64,000 bases of DNA from Sinohyriopsis cumingii (GCA_028554795.2 JAPYKE020000035.1:1-64000), one strand, 5' to 3'. Shown: positions 25,001 through 39,700, counted from the first letter of the stretch. Program-made: numbers and translations. Notes: generated by a model from the letters alone, not told the origin.

Positions 25001-25704
25001 ACAAATTTACACTGGGTAAGTTTCAACATATAATAGTTTTGTTTTATATGATGTGCTATGGTGCAGTTAATTCTGGTCTGACCGTAGGTCAATTGATATT
25101 TGAACTAAAATTACACACTTAATAGGCTGGATCGAGTGGCACGCACCCTTGCTATTAATGGTACCAAATGATGTTTAAATTAATAATGGACGCTAGCCTC
25201 TGCGTTTGAAAATTGTCATGAGAATACTTTTAGGTTTATGGCAGGGTCATTATATTGGTGTTCAGTTGCCTTTGGTCGCAGTGAACTATTTCTGCTGCGC
25301 TGACTGCTAACATTTAAAAAGTATGCATAGGCAGAATAGATAAGACAGCAATCCATACGAGTTTCATTATTCCAAAGCATTATACATTATCTTGTGACCG
25401 GAAAAGTAGTTAAATTGCTAAAATATGTCGCCTCACTGTATACAATTTTGTTGAACTGCATCATTTTGGTATCATTTCTGTGAAGTTCATGGATCTGAGT
25501 TTCTAGTTACACTTAACACTAACTCGTGTACTCATAGTCTGTAGCGTAAATGGGACAGATAGCCCAAGCATGTTTGGCTAAAGTGGAACATATAGAATGA
25601 GCCTACTCCATAATATCTACAATGATTAATGCTTATTGGTTTGATTCTGAAAATATTGTGAACGATTTCTTGGACAAAGAACGAGTTCACCAAATTTTTC
25701 AGTA
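22033..25704 (+). repeat. Satellite unit 7 (type IIb)
   Basis: It matches units 2 and 3 at all markers (GTAGGTGG, AATTGTCATG, GGTGTTCAG, TTGCCTTT), although three type I or mixed units lie in between. The type I to IIb step at its left border repeats the step between units 1 and 2. PBS 23752-23769, gag remnant 23882-24844, hairpin 23299-23337. Confidence 0.95.
23882..24844 (+). pseudogene. gag: Decayed gag, unit 7
   Basis: Type II copy, apparently identical to units 2 and 3, with the shared stops and shifts. Confidence 0.83.
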
Positions 25705-27553
25705 TCATATCAATAACAGAATAACATTTTATTATATAGTCCGAAATTATATTAACTTTAAACTAAACTAATTTTATAGGTCATAAAACAGACTTTTGTT
25801 GTAGAAAACCAAATTTCAGCTACAGAATCCAGAAATAAAATATTTAACAAAAATTGCATTTTTTAGCGTACTGAGATACTTACACTCCGCCGACTAGAAG
25901 TCTCGGCATCTAAAATTAACACTGTCTACAACGGCATTGAGACAGGAGCGTCATGCTCAATCGTGATGATGTTATTACAGATACCGAGAAAATACAAGGA
26001 CAAAAAAACCAGGACAGTAGCTGGAATCAAGTGACTAGTATTTGTTATAAAAGTCCAATGTCCTATTATTTGAAATAAATGAGCACATGCGCCGAGGCTG
26101 GTTTTGGGTGAATTGCATGATGGCGGATGGACACCATCTTGTTTGGTCATTGTGCACTCAGCTCGCCCTGAGTGGTATTTATTTGAACATTTGTTGTTCC
26201 ACTAAGGATGCTGCTGTGTGTCTTATGTATTCCTCCATCTAAAGCTTCTAGTCATATGCCGAGATGGGTGTATGTTTTACGGAAAGTTCCTTTTGTAGCT
26301 TTAGTTGATGAGACTAGTTTTCTTTATACTAACAGTATTCTTACATACAAGTGGGCGCACTACAGAGAGAATCAAACGACTTCTGCAAGTGTCTGGCTTT
26401 GACGGTCCCATTATCCCCTATTTACATCGACCTCAATACAACAGTATCTGTCAACTAAAGGTTCATAAATGCGCATACATTTTCTAATCACCTAATGACC
26501 GCACATAAGGAAACTCTAATAATTTTACACTTGCATGAGTTTTCTTCCTGCACATTTGTATGATTCCTCAGTAGGTCTTTCTAAGCCGAATATTAGTACT
26601 TCACGCCATGCAATGCAAAACATGACCCCAACACCCAATACAATGAATTATTCGTAACTTAAATTAGTAAACACTTATACCTAAAATCATCCAAAAAATT
26701 CACTATGTTAAGAAATTAGGGAGGGTCCATTTTACGAAGCTAATCGATGCTATCAAAAAGGCTCGTGAATACTGTAGACTGATGTCTGTTAACAAAAACT
26801 GGTTGATTACTCGGCTTGAGAAATATCGTTCTTATATCGACTCCATTAGCAACAAATAGTCACTAAAATCCAGCAAAGTTATAAACGGAGACAGAACTGC
26901 AAATAGCGCACATCCTAGGTTGATTACAGTATTTTGCTTATATGGAAAGTATTTAAAATTAAATGTGGTCGATATTTAAAGTGTTCGATATTACAGCACT
27001 TTCAATATCAGAAGACATTGCGTATTTTGAATATAACACAAAAGAACTATGATCGAGCATATAATAACTTAAAGGTATTAAATGTGTTTAGTTTTCTTGT
27101 TTAAATTACTTGCTAAAAATATGAAGGCTACTTCATTAAAAGCATATCAACTTGAATTACTTGTAGAATGTTCTGACATGCTGTACATAGTTTTCAAATG
27201 GTGAGTATATTGCCAAAGTACTGAAGCAAAAATCTAATATGGCGTATATATTTGACAAAGGTGAAGTCTTTGTTGCATATCATTTGCTTTAGGTTGAATG
27301 CAGTTGAGTGCCAGTCCTCAGACAGATGCAGCGAGGTATCACTCCAAATACAAGACCTATCCTAAAGAAGCCGAGATCGCGAGACTCGGGGTAGTGTAGC
27401 CGAGAGAGCATTCCGCTACAAATTGGCGACAGCGGTGGGATAGGTCGAGGGAGTAGAAGACAAAATCAAGATGGTTTACTGAGGGTGAAAATTAGGCACA
27501 AGGATGCTTACTCCCGAAACGGAGGTGAAGACAGCAATTCTTTTCGAAGATGA

Positions 27554-28516
27554 ATTAGGCGCTTAACGAAGGAAAGCGAAGATTTGGAGAAACGACTAAC
27601 TGCGAGGATAGGGACTATTGATAGGAGTGCTGAGACGACCAGGAAGGAAGGGGTATCGTCGAGAGAAAGAACCACCTTTAGACGACACATTCACTTTAGT
27701 GGACATGCGATGTCGGCACCCTCGGATTCACCGAAGATCAAGAAGATAGCCGTTACCACAGCGACAAGGGATGCTGTATATGTAGCTTTCACAGACAGAT
27801 CGAAGTCTGAAAGCAAGCGAGCCGTCTCAGAAGTAAGCGGTGCGGCGACTGATCTTCCGCACAGAACCTTGAAGAGGCTAGTCGTTACACCGATGTCGTA
27901 CGACGAGACGACACCCTTGATGGATTTTATGATTCACTTCGAGATGTGTTCAACCCTAAATTCTTGGACATAGGAAGAAATTGATCTGTATTTAGGGGGT
28001 TTTACTTAGAGGTCAAGCACAGCAATTGTTGGCAGTGCCTAAAAATAAGCCGTAGGCTGGATTAGTTGATGATTTGAAACAGAGATTCGCACCCCCGAAC
28101 CAGACCGAGTTATACAGAGTTCAGCTAAGGAGTAGGATTCGCAAGAACGGAGAATCCTTGCCAGAGCTTGCGCAGGCTATACGGCGGCTTGCAACATTAA
28201 CCTAACAAGAGGTGAGTTTACTTTCAGTCGACACGCTCGCGAAAGAACAGTTCATTGATGCCCTAGACGATTCTGACATGGCTTAAAGGTACAACAAGCG
28301 AGACCCGTTACGATTAACGATGTGGTACAGATAGCTGTCGAATTAGAGGCGTTCGCTAGAGCTGAGCTAAAACGACAGGGAAGGAAAAGGTACATCCGTG
28401 GTGTGTCGGCACAGGAAGAGGAACAAGGGCCAGCGATCAGAGAACTGAGAGCAAATGATGGAGCTGACGAGATTGGTTGCTGAACTTAGGACTGAAGTAA
28501 GGAGTACCAAGCGATG
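27554..28516 (+). pseudogene. gag: Decayed gag, unit 8
   Basis: Type II copy. Private A at 28382 changes a Gly codon to Glu-like GAA in the third readable segment (GGG to GAA context AGGGAAGG). Shared stops are kept. Confidence 0.82.
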
Positions 28517-28681
28517 GAAATTACGTGATTTACACGACGTCCTTTACTGTGATATATCCTCCAAATATCCGACTGCCTCTGAGTATATCATATACAGATG
28601 CAAATTGTCATAATTTAAACATTTTAAAATATTTTTCATTACATTTTCACTTATACTACACTAAAACGTAGCACAAATTTA

Positions 28682-28683
28682 CG
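28682..28683. other. 9-bp deletion junction in unit 8
   Basis: Other copies read TTTACACTGGGTAAGTTTC here; unit 8 reads TTTACGTTTC. The lost bases include most of a GGTAAGT, which resembles a 5' splice site on the + strand (2983-2989 in unit 1). There is no evidence that the site is used. Confidence 0.9.
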
Positions 28684-29367
28684 TTTCAACATGTAATAGT
28701 TTTGTTTTATATGATGTGCTATGGTGCAGTTAATTCTGGTCTGACCGTAGGTCAATTGATATTTGAACTAAAATTACACACTTAATAGGCTGGATCGAGT
28801 GGCACGCACCCTTGCTATTAATGGTACCAAATGATGTTTAAATTAATAATGGACGCTAGCCTCTGCGTTTGAAAAATGGCATGAGAATACTTTTAGGTTT
28901 ATGGCAGGGTCATTATATTGGTATTCAGTTGCTTTTGGTCGCAGTGAACTATTTCTGCTGCGCTGACTGCTAACATTTAAAAAGTATGCATAGGCAGAAT
29001 AGATAAGACAGCAATCCATACGAGTTTCATTATTCCAAAGCATTATACATTATCTTGTGACCGAAAAAGTAGTTAAATTGCTAAAATATGTCGCCTCACT
29101 GTATACAATTTTGTTGAACTGCATCATTTTGGTATCATTTCTGTGAAGTTCATGGATCTGAGTTTCTAGTTACACTTAACACTAACTCGTGTACTCATAG
29201 TCTGTAGCGTAAATGGGACAGATAGCCCAAGCATGTTTGGCTAAAGTGGAACATATAGAATGAGCCTACTCCATAATATCTACAATGATTAATGCTTATT
29301 GGTTTGATTCTGAAAATATTGTGAACGATTTCTTGGACAAAGAACGAGTTCACCAAATTTTTCAGTA

Positions 29368-32300
29368 TCATATCAATAACAGAATAACATTTTATTATAT
29401 AGTCCGAAATTATATTAACTTTAAACTAAACTAATTTTATAGGTCATAAAACAGACTTTTGTTGTAGAAAACCAAATTTCAGCTACAGAATCCAGAAATA
29501 AAATATTTAACAAAAATTGCATTTTTTAGCGTACTGAGATACTTACACTCCGCCGACTAGAAGTCTCGGCATCTAAAATTAACACTGTCTACAACGGCAT
29601 TGAGACAGGAGCGTCATGCTCAATCGTGATGATGTTATTACAGATACCGAGAAAATACAAGGACAAAAAAACCAGGACAGTAGCTGGAATCAAGCGACTA
29701 GTATTTGTTATAAAAGTCCAATGTCCTATTATTTGAAATAAATGAGCACATGCGCCGAGGCTGGTTTTGGGTGAATTGCATGATGGCGGATGCACACCAT
29801 CTTGTTTGGTCATTGTGCACTCAGCTCGCCCTGAGTGGTATTTATTTGAACATTTGTTGTTCCACTAAGGATGCTGCTGTGTGTCTTATGTATTCCTCCA
29901 TCTAAAGCTTCTAGTCATATGCCGAGATGGGTGTATGTTTTACGGAAAGTTCCTTTTGTAGCTTTAGTTGATGAGACTAGTTTTCTTTATACTAACAGTA
30001 TTCTTACATACAAGTGGGCGCACTACAGAGAGAATCAAACGACTTCTGCAAGTGTCTGGCTTTGACGGTCCCATTATCCCCTATTTACATCGACCTCAAT
30101 ACAACAGTATCTGTCAACTAAAGGTTCATAAATGCGCATACATTTTCTAATCACCTAATGACCGCACATAAGGAAACTCTAATAATTTTACACTTGCATG
30201 AGTTTTCTTCCTGCACATTTGTATGATTCCTCAGTAGGTCTTTCTAAGCCGAATATTAGTACTTCACGCCATGCAATGCAAAACATGACCCCAACACCCA
30301 ATACAATGAATTATTCGTAACTTAAATTAGTAAACACTTATACCTAAAATCATCCAAAAAATTCACTATGTTAAGAAATTAGGGAGGGTCCATTTTACGA
30401 AGCTAATCGATGCTATCAAAAAGGCTCGTGAATACTGTAGACTGATGTCTGTTAACAAAAACTGGTTGATTACTCGGCTTGAGAAATATCGTTCTTATAT
30501 CGACTCCATTAGCAACAAATAGTCACTAAAATCCAGCAAAGTTATAAACGGAGACAGAACTGCAAATAGCGCACATCCTAGGTTGATTACAGTATTTTGC
30601 TTATATGGAAAGTATTTAAAATTAAATGTGGTCGATATTTAAAGTGTTCGATATTACAGCACTTTCAATATCAGAAGACATTGCGTATTTTGAATATAAC
30701 ACAAAAGAACTATGATCGAGCATATAATAACTTAAAGGTATTAAATGTGTTTAGTTTTCTTGTTTAAATTACTTGCTAAAAATATGAAGGCTACTTCATT
30801 AAAAGCATATCAACTTGAATTACTTGTAGAATGTTCTGACATGCTGTACATAGTTTTCAAATGGTGAGTATATTGCCAAAGTACTGAAGCAAAAATCTAA
30901 TATGGCGTATATATTTGACAAAGGTGAAGTCTTTGATGCATATCATTTGCTTTAGGTTGAATGCAGTTGAGTGCCAGTCCTCAGACAGATGCAGCGAGGT
31001 ATCACTCCAAATACAAGACCTATCCTAAAGAAGCCGAGATCGCGAGACTCGGGGTAGTGTAGCCGAGAGAGCATTCCGCTACAAATTGGCGACAGCGGTG
31101 GGATAGGTCGAGGGAGTAGAAGACAAAATCAAGATGGTTTACTGAGGGTGAAAATTAGGCACAAGGATGCTTACTCCCGAAACGGAGGTGAAGACAGCAA
31201 TTCTTTTCGAAGATGAATTAGGCGCTTAACGAAGGAAAGCGAAGATTTGGAGAAACGACTAACTGCGAGGATAGGGACTATTGATAGGAGTGCTGAGACG
31301 ACCAGGAAGGAAGGGGTATCGTCGAGAGAAAGAACCACCTTTAGACGACACATTCACTTTAGTGGACATGCGATGTCGGCACCCTCGGATTCACCGAAGA
31401 TCAAGAAGATAGCCGTTACCACAGCGACAAGGGATGCTGTATATGTAGCTTTCACAGACAGATCGAAGTCTGAAAGCAAGCGAGCCGTCTCAGAAGTAAG
31501 CGGTGCGGCGACTGATCTTCCGCACAGAACCTTGAAGAGGCTAGTCGTTACACCGATGTCGTACGACGAGACGACACCCTTGATGGATTTTATGATTCAC
31601 TTCGAGATGTGTTCAACCCTAAATTCTTGGACATAGGAAGAAATTGATCTGTATTTAGGGGGTTTTACTTAGAGGTCAAGCACAGCAATTGTTGGCAGTG
31701 CCTAAAAATAAGCCGTAGGCTGGATTAGTTGATGATTTGAAACAGAGATTCGCACCCCCGAACCAGACCGAGTTATACAGAGTTCAGCTAAGGAGTAGGA
31801 TTCGCAAGAACGGAGAATCCTTGCCAGAGCTTGCGCAGGCTATACGGCGGCTTGCAACATTAACCTAACAAGAGGTGAGTTTACTTTCAGTCGACACGCT
31901 CGCGAAAGAACAGTTCATTGATGCCCTAGACGATTCTGACATGGCTTAAAGGTACAACAAGCGAGACCCGTTACGATTAACGATGTGGTACAGATAGCTG
32001 TCGAATTAGAGGCGTTCGCTAGAGCTGAGCTAAAACGACAGGGAGGGAAAAGGTACATCCGTGGTGTGTCGGCACAGGAAGAGGAACAAGGGCCAGCGAT
32101 CAGAGAACTGAGAGCAAATGATGGAGCTGACGAGATTGGTTGCTGAACTTAGGACTGAAGTAAGGAGTACCAAGCGATGGAAATTACGTGATTTACACGA
32201 CGTCCTTTACTGTGATATATCCTCCAAATATCCGACTGCCTCTGAGTATATCATATACAGATGCAAATTGTCATAATTTAAACATTTTAAAATATTTTTC

Positions 32301-33039
32301 ATTACATTTTCACTTATACTACACTAAAACGTAGCACAAATTTACACTGGGTAAGTTTCAACATATAATAGTTTTGTTTTATATGATGTGCTATGGTGCA
32401 GTTAATTCTGGTCTGACCGTAGGTCAATTGATATTTGAACTAAAATTACACACTTAATAGGCTGGATCGAGTGGCACGCACCCTTGCTATTAATGGTACC
32501 AAATGATGTTTAAATTAATAATGGACGCTAGCCTCTGCGTTTGAAAAATGGCATGAGAATACTTTTAGGTTTATGGCAGGGTCATTATATTGGTATTCAG
32601 TTGCTTTTGGTCGCAGTGAACTATTTCTGCTGCGCTGACTGCTAACATTTAAAAAGTATGCATAGGCAGAATAGATAAGACAGCAATCCATACGAGTTTC
32701 ATTATTCCAAAGCATTATACATTATCTTGTGACCGGAAAAGTAGTTAAATTGCTAAAATATGTCGCCTCACTGTATACAATTTTGTTGAACTGCATCATT
32801 TTGGTATCATTTCTGTGAAGTTCATGGATCTGAGTTTCTAGTTACACTTAACACTAACTCGTGTACTCATAGTCTGTAGCGTAAATGGGACAGATAGCCC
32901 AAGCATGTTTGGCTAAAGTGGAACATATAGAATGAGCCTACTCCATAATATCTACAATGATTAATGCTTATTGGTTTGATTCTGAAAATATTGTGAACGA
33001 TTTCTTGGACAAAGAACGAGTTCACCAAATTTTTCAGTA
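29368..33039 (+). repeat. Satellite unit 9 (type IIa)
   Basis: It carries the TAGTTTT variant (A and G at 29979-29980). Private changes are C at 29695 and A at 30936. PBS 31087-31104, gag remnant 31217-32179, hairpin 30634-30672. Confidence 0.95.
31217..32179 (+). pseudogene. gag: Decayed gag, unit 9
   Basis: Type II copy; no private change was noticed within it. First stop TAG at 31634. Confidence 0.83.
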
Positions 33040-36000
33040 TCATATCAATAACAGAATAACATTTTATTATATAGTCCGAAATTATATTAACTTTAAACTA
33101 AACTAATTTTATAGGTCATAAAACAGACTTTTGTTGTAGAAAACCAAATTTCAGCTACAGAATCCAGAAATAAAATATTTAACAAAAATTGCATTTTTTA
33201 GCGTACTGAGATACTTACACTCCGCCGACTAGAAGTCTCGGCATCTAAAATTAACACTGTCTACAACGGCATTGAGACAGGAGCGTCATGCTCAATCGTG
33301 ATGATGTTATTACAGATACCGAGAAAATACAAGGACAAAAAAACCAGGACAGTAGCTGGAATCAAGTGACTAGTATTTGTTATAAAAGTCCAATGTCCTA
33401 TTATTTGAAATAAATGAGCACATGCGCCGAGGCTGGTTTTGGGTGAATTGCATGATGGCGGATGCACACCATCTTGTTTGGTCATTGTGCACTCAGCTCG
33501 CCCTGAGTGGTATTTATTTGAACATTTGTTGTTCCACTAAGGATGCTGCTGTGTGTCTTATGTATTCCTCCATCTAAAGCTTCTAGTCATATGCCGAGAT
33601 GGGTGTATGTTTTACGGAAAGTTCCTTTTGTAGCTTTAGTTGATGAGACTAGTTTTCTTTATACTAACAGTATTCTTACATACAAGTGGGCGCACTACAG
33701 AGAGAATCAAACGACTTCTGCAAGTGTCTGGCTTTGACGGTCCCATTATCCCCTATTTACATCGACCTCAATACAACAGTATCTGTCAACTAAAGGTTCA
33801 TAAATGCGCATACATTTTCTAATCACCTAATGACCGCACATAAGGAAACTCTAATAATTTTACACTTGCATGAGTTTTCTTCCTGCACATTTGTATGATT
33901 CCTCAGTAGGTCTTTCTAAGCCGAATATTAGTACTTCACGCCATGCAATGCAAAACATGACCCCAACACCCAATACAATGAATTATTCGTAACTTAAATT
34001 AGTAAACACTTATACCTAAAATCATCCAAAAAATTCACTATGTTAAGAAATTAGGGAGGGTCCATTTTACGAAGCTAATCGATGCTATCAAAAAGGCTCG
34101 TGAATACTGTAGACTGATGTCTGTTAACAAAAACTGGTTGATTACTCGGCTTGAGAAATATCGTTCTTATATCGACTCCATTAGCAACAAATAGTCACTA
34201 AAATCCAGCAAAGTTATAAACGGAGACAGAACTGCAAATAGCGCACATCCTAGGTTGATTACAGTATTTTGCTTATATGGAAAGTATTTAAAATTAAATG
34301 TGGTCGATATTTAAAGTGTTCGATATTACAGCACTTTCAATATCAGAAGACATTGCGTATTTTGAATATAACACAAAAGAACTATGATCGAGCATATAAT
34401 AACTTAAAGGTATTAAATGTGTTTAGTTTTCTTGTTTAAATTACTTGCTAAAAATATGAAGGCTACTTCATTAAAAGCATATCAACTTGAATTACTTGTA
34501 GAATGTTCTGACATGCTGTACATAGTTTTCAAATGGTGAGTATATTGCCAAAGTACTGAAGCAAAAATCTAATATGGCGTATATATTTGACAAAGGTGAA
34601 GTCTTTGTTGCATATCATTTGCTTTAGGTTGAATGCAGTTGAGTGCCAGTCCTCAGACAGATGCAGCGAGGTATCACTCCAAATACAAGACCTATCCTAA
34701 AGAAGCCGAGATCGCGAGACTCGGGGTAGTGTAGCCGAGAGAGCATTCCGCTACAAATTGGCGACAGCGGTGGGATAGGTCGAGGGAGTAGAAGACAAAA
34801 TCAAGATGGTTTACTGAGGGTGAAAATTAGGCACAAGGATGCTTACTCCCGAAACGGAGGTGAAGACAGCAATTCTTTTCGAAGATGAATTAGGCGCTTA
34901 ACGAAGGAAAGCGAAGATTTGGAGAAACGACTAACTGCGAGGATAGGGACTATTGATAGGAGTGCTGAGACGACCAGGAAGGAAGGGGTATCGTCGAGAG
35001 AAAGAACCACCTTTAGACGACACATTCACTTTAGTGGACATGCGATGTCGGCACCCTCGGATTCACCGAAGATCAAGAAGATAGCCGTTACCACAGCGAC
35101 AAGGGATGCTGTATATGTAGCTTTCACAGACAGATCGAAGTCTGAAAGCAAGCGAGCCGTCTCAGAAGTAAGCGGTGCGGCGACTGATCTTCCGCACAGA
35201 ACCTTGAAGAGGCTAGTCGTTACACCGATGTCGTACGACGAGACGACACCCTTGATGGATTTTATGATTCACTTCGAGATGTGTTCAACCCTAAATTCTT
35301 GGACATAGGAAGAAATTGATCTGTATTTAGGGGGTTTTACTTAGAGGTCAAGCACAGCAATTGTTGGCAGTGCCTAAAAATAAGCCGTAGGCTGGATTAG
35401 TTGATGATTTGAAACAGAGATTCGCACCCCCGAACCAGACCGAGTTATACAGAGTTCAGCTAAGGAGTAGGATTCGCAAGAACGGAGAATCCTTGCCAGA
35501 GCTTGCGCAGGCTATACGGCGGCTTGCAACATTAACCTAACAAGAGGTGAGTTTACTTTCAGTCGACACGCTCGCGAAAGAACAGTTCATTGATGCCCTA
35601 GACGATTCTGACATGGCTTAAAGGTACAACAAGCGAGACCCGTTACGATTAACGATGTGGTACAGATAGCTGTCGAATTAGAGGCGTTCGCTAGAGCTGA
35701 GCTAAAACGACAGGGAGGGAAAAGGTACATCCGTGGTGTGTCGGCACAGGAAGAGGAACAAGGGCCAGCGATCAGAGAACTGAGAGCAAATGATGGAGCT
35801 GACGAGATTGGTTGCTGAACTTAGGACTGAAGTAAGGAGTACCAAGCGATGGAAATTACGTGATTTACACGACGTCCTTTACTGTGATATATCCTCCAAA
35901 TATCCGACTGCCTCTGAGTATATCATATACAGATGCAAATTGTCATAATTTAAACATTTTAAAATATTTTTCATTACATTTTCACTTATACTACACTAAA

Positions 36001-36711
36001 ACGTAGCACAAATTTACACTGGGTAAGTTTCAACATATAATAGTTTTGTTTTATATGATGTGCTATGGTGCAGTTAATTCTGGTCTGACCGTAGGTCAAT
36101 TGATATTTGAACTAAAATTACACACTTAATAGGCTGGATCGAGTGGCACGCACCCTTGCTATTAATGGTACCAAATGATGTTTAAATTAATAATGGACGC
36201 TAGCCTCTGCGTTTGAAAAATGTCATGAGAATACTTTTAGGTTTATGGCAGGGTCATTATATTGGTATTCAGTTGCTTTTGGTCGCAGTGAACTATTTCT
36301 GCTGCGCTGACTGCTAACATTTAAAAAGTATGCATAGGCAGAATAGATAAGACAGCAATCCATACGAGTTTCATTATTCCAAAGCATTATACATTATCTT
36401 GTGACCGGAAAAGTAGTTAAATTGCTAAAATATGTCGCCTCACTGTATACAATTTTGTTGAACTGCATCATTTTGGTATCATTTCTGTGAAGTTCATGGA
36501 TCTGAGTTTCTAGTTACACTTAACACTAACTCGTGTACTCATAGTCTGTAGCGTAAATGGGACAGATAGCCCAAGCATGTTTGGCTAAAGTGGAACATAT
36601 AGAATGAGCCTACTCCATAATATCTACAATGATTAATGCTTATTGGTTTGATTCTGAAAATATTGTGAACGATTTCTTGGACAAAGAACGAGTTCACCAA
36701 ATTTTTCAGTA
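33040..36711 (+). repeat. Satellite unit 10 (type IIa)
   Basis: It combines the TAGTTTT variant (33651-33652) with T at 36223 (GTCATG instead of GCATG context). Unit 12 is the only other copy with both. I noticed no private change. PBS 34759-34776, gag remnant 34889-35851, hairpin 34306-34344. Confidence 0.95.
34889..35851 (+). pseudogene. gag: Decayed gag, unit 10
   Basis: Type II copy; no private change was noticed. First stop TAG at 35306. Confidence 0.83.
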
Positions 36712-39700
36712 TCATATCAATAACAGAATAACATTTTATTATATAGTCCGAAATTATATTAACTTTAAACTAAACTAATTTTATAGGTCATAAAACAGAC
36801 TTTTGTTGTAGAAAACCAAATTTCAGCTACAGAATCCAGAAATAAAATATTTAACAAAAATTGCATTTTTTAGCGTACTGAGATACTTACACTCCGCCGA
36901 CTAGAAGTCTCGGCATCTAAAATTAACACTGTCTACAACGGCATTGAGACAGGAGCGTCATGCTCAATCGTGATGATGTTATTACAGATACCGAGAAAAT
37001 ACAAGGACAAAAAAACCAGGACAGTAGCTGGAATCAAGTGACTAGTATTTGTTATAAAAGTCCAATGTCCTATTATTTGAAATAAATGAGCACATGCGCC
37101 GAGGCTGGTTTTGGGTGAATTGCATGATGGCGGATGCACACCATCTTGTTTGGTCATTGTGCACTCAGCTCGCCCTGAGTGGTATTTATTTGAACATTTG
37201 TTGTTCCACTAAGGATGCTGCTGTGTGTCTTATGTATTCCTCCATCTAAAGCTTCTAGTCATATGCCGAGATGGGTGTATGTTTTACGGAAAGTTCCTTT
37301 TGTAGCTTTAGTTGATGAGACTTTTTTTCTTTATACTAACAGTATTCTTACATACAAGTGGGCGCACTACAGAGAGAATCAAACGACTTCGGCAAGTGTC
37401 TGGCTTTGACGGTCCCATTATCCCCTATTTACATCGACCTCAATACAACAGTATCTGTCAACTAAAGGTTCATAAATGCGCATACATTTTCTAATCACCT
37501 AATGACCGCACATAAGGAAACTCTAATAATTTTACACTTGCATGAGTTTTCTTCCTGCACATTTGTATGATTCCTCAGTAGGTCTTTCTAAGCCGAATAT
37601 TAGTACTTCACGCCATGCAATGCAAAACATGACCCCAACACCCAATACAATGAATTATTCGTAACTTAAATTAGTAAACACTTATACCTAAAATCATCCA
37701 AAAAATTCACTATGTTAAGAAATTAGGGAGGGTCCATTTTACGAAGCTAATCGATGCTATCAAAAAGGCTCGTGAATACTGTAGACTGATGTCTGTTAAC
37801 AAAAACTGGTTGATTACTCGGCTTGAGAAATATCGTTCTTATATCGACTCCATTAGCAACAAATAGTCACTAAAATCCAGCAAAGTTATAAACGGAGACA
37901 GAACTGCAAATAGCGCACATCCTAGGTTGATTACAGTATTTTGCTTATATGGAAAGTATTTAAAATTAAATGTGGTCGATATTTAAAGTGTTCGATATTA
38001 CAGCACTTTCAATATCAGAAGACATTGCGTATTTTGAATATAACACAAAAGAACTATGATCGAGCATATAATAACTTAAAGGTATTAAATGTGTTTAGTT
38101 TTCTTGTTTAAATTACTTGCTAAAAATATGAAGGCTACTTCATTAAAAGCATATCAACTTGAATTACTTGTAGAATGTTCTGACATGCTGTACATAGTTT
38201 TCAAATGGTGAGTATATTGCCAAAGTACTGAAGCAAAAATCTAATATGGCGTATATATTTGACAAAGGTGAAGTCTTTGTTGCATATCATTTGCTTTAGG
38301 TTGAATGCAGTTGAGTGCCAGTCCTCAGACAGATGCAGCGAGGTATCACTCCAAATACAAGACCTATCCTAAAGAAGCCGAGATCGCGAGACTCGGGGTA
38401 GTGTAGCCGAGAGAGCATTCCGCTACAAATTGGCGACAGCGGTGGGATAGGTCGAGGGAGTAGAAGACAAAATCAAGATGGTTTACTGAGGGTGAAAATT
38501 AGGCACAAGGATGCTTACTCCCGAAACGGAGGTGAAGACAGCAATTCTTTTCGAAGATGAATTAGGCGCTTAACGAAGGAAAGCGAAGATTTGGAGAAAC
38601 GACTAACTGCGAGGATAGGGACTATTGATAGGAGTGCTGAGACGACCAGGAAGGAAGGGGTATCGTCGAGAGAAAGAACCACCTTTAGACGACACATTCA
38701 CTTTAGTGGACATGCGATGTCGGCACCCTCGGATTCACCGAAGATCAAGAAGATAGCCGTTACCACAGCGACAAGGGATGCTGTATATGTAGCTTTCACA
38801 GACAGATCGAAGTCTGAAAGCAAGCGAGCCGTCTCAGAAGTAAGCGGTGCGGCGACTGATCTTCCGCACAGAACCTTGAAGAGGCTAGTCGTTACACCGA
38901 TGTCGTACGACGAGACGACACCCTTGATGGATTTTATGATTCACTTCGAGATGTGTTCAACCCTAAATTCTTGGACATAGGAAGAAATTGATCTGTATTT
39001 AGGGGGTTTTACTTAGAGGTCAAGCACAGCAATTGTTGGCAGTGCCTAAAAATAAGCCGTAGGCTGGATTAGTTGATGATTTGAAACAGAGATTCGCACC
39101 CCGGAACCAGACCGAGTTATACAGAGTTCAGCTAAGGAGTAGGATTCGCAAGAACGGAGAATCCTTGCCAGAGCTTGCGCAGGCTATACGGCGGCTTGCA
39201 ACATTAACCTAACAAGAGGTGAGTTTACTTTCAGTCGACACGCTCGCGAAAGAACAGTTCATTGATGCCCTAGACGATTCTGACATGGCTTAAAGGTACA
39301 ACAAGCGAGACCCGTTACGATTAACGATGTGGTACAGATAGCTGTCGAATTAGAGGCGTTCGCTAGAGCTGAGCTAAAACGACAGGGAGGGAAAAGGTAC
39401 ATCCGTGGTGTGTCGGCACAGGAAGAGGAACAAGGGCCAGCGATCAGAGAACTGAGAGCAAATGATGGAGCTGACGAGATTGGTTGCTGAACTTAGGACT
39501 GAAGTAAGGAGTACCAAGCGATGGAAATTACGTGATTTACACGACGTCCTTTACTGTGATATATCCTCCAAATATCCGACTGCCTCTGAGTATATCATAT
39601 ACAGATGCAAATTGTCATAATTTAAACATTTTAAAATATTTTTCATTACATTTTCACTTATACTACACTAAAACGTAGCACAAATTTACACTGGGTAAGT

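Larger units (their letters stand above)
25705..29367 (+). repeat. Satellite unit 8 (type IIa, 9-bp deletion, 3,663 bp)
   Basis: This is the first type IIa copy. Nine bases (ACTGGGTAA in other units) are missing between 28682 and 28683, and a nearby A is changed to G (ACATGTAATAG). Other private changes are G at 26130, A at 28382 and A at 29064. It carries TAGTTTT instead of TTTTTTT at 26315-26321. PBS 27424-27441, gag remnant 27554-28516, hairpin 26971-27009. Confidence 0.95.
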
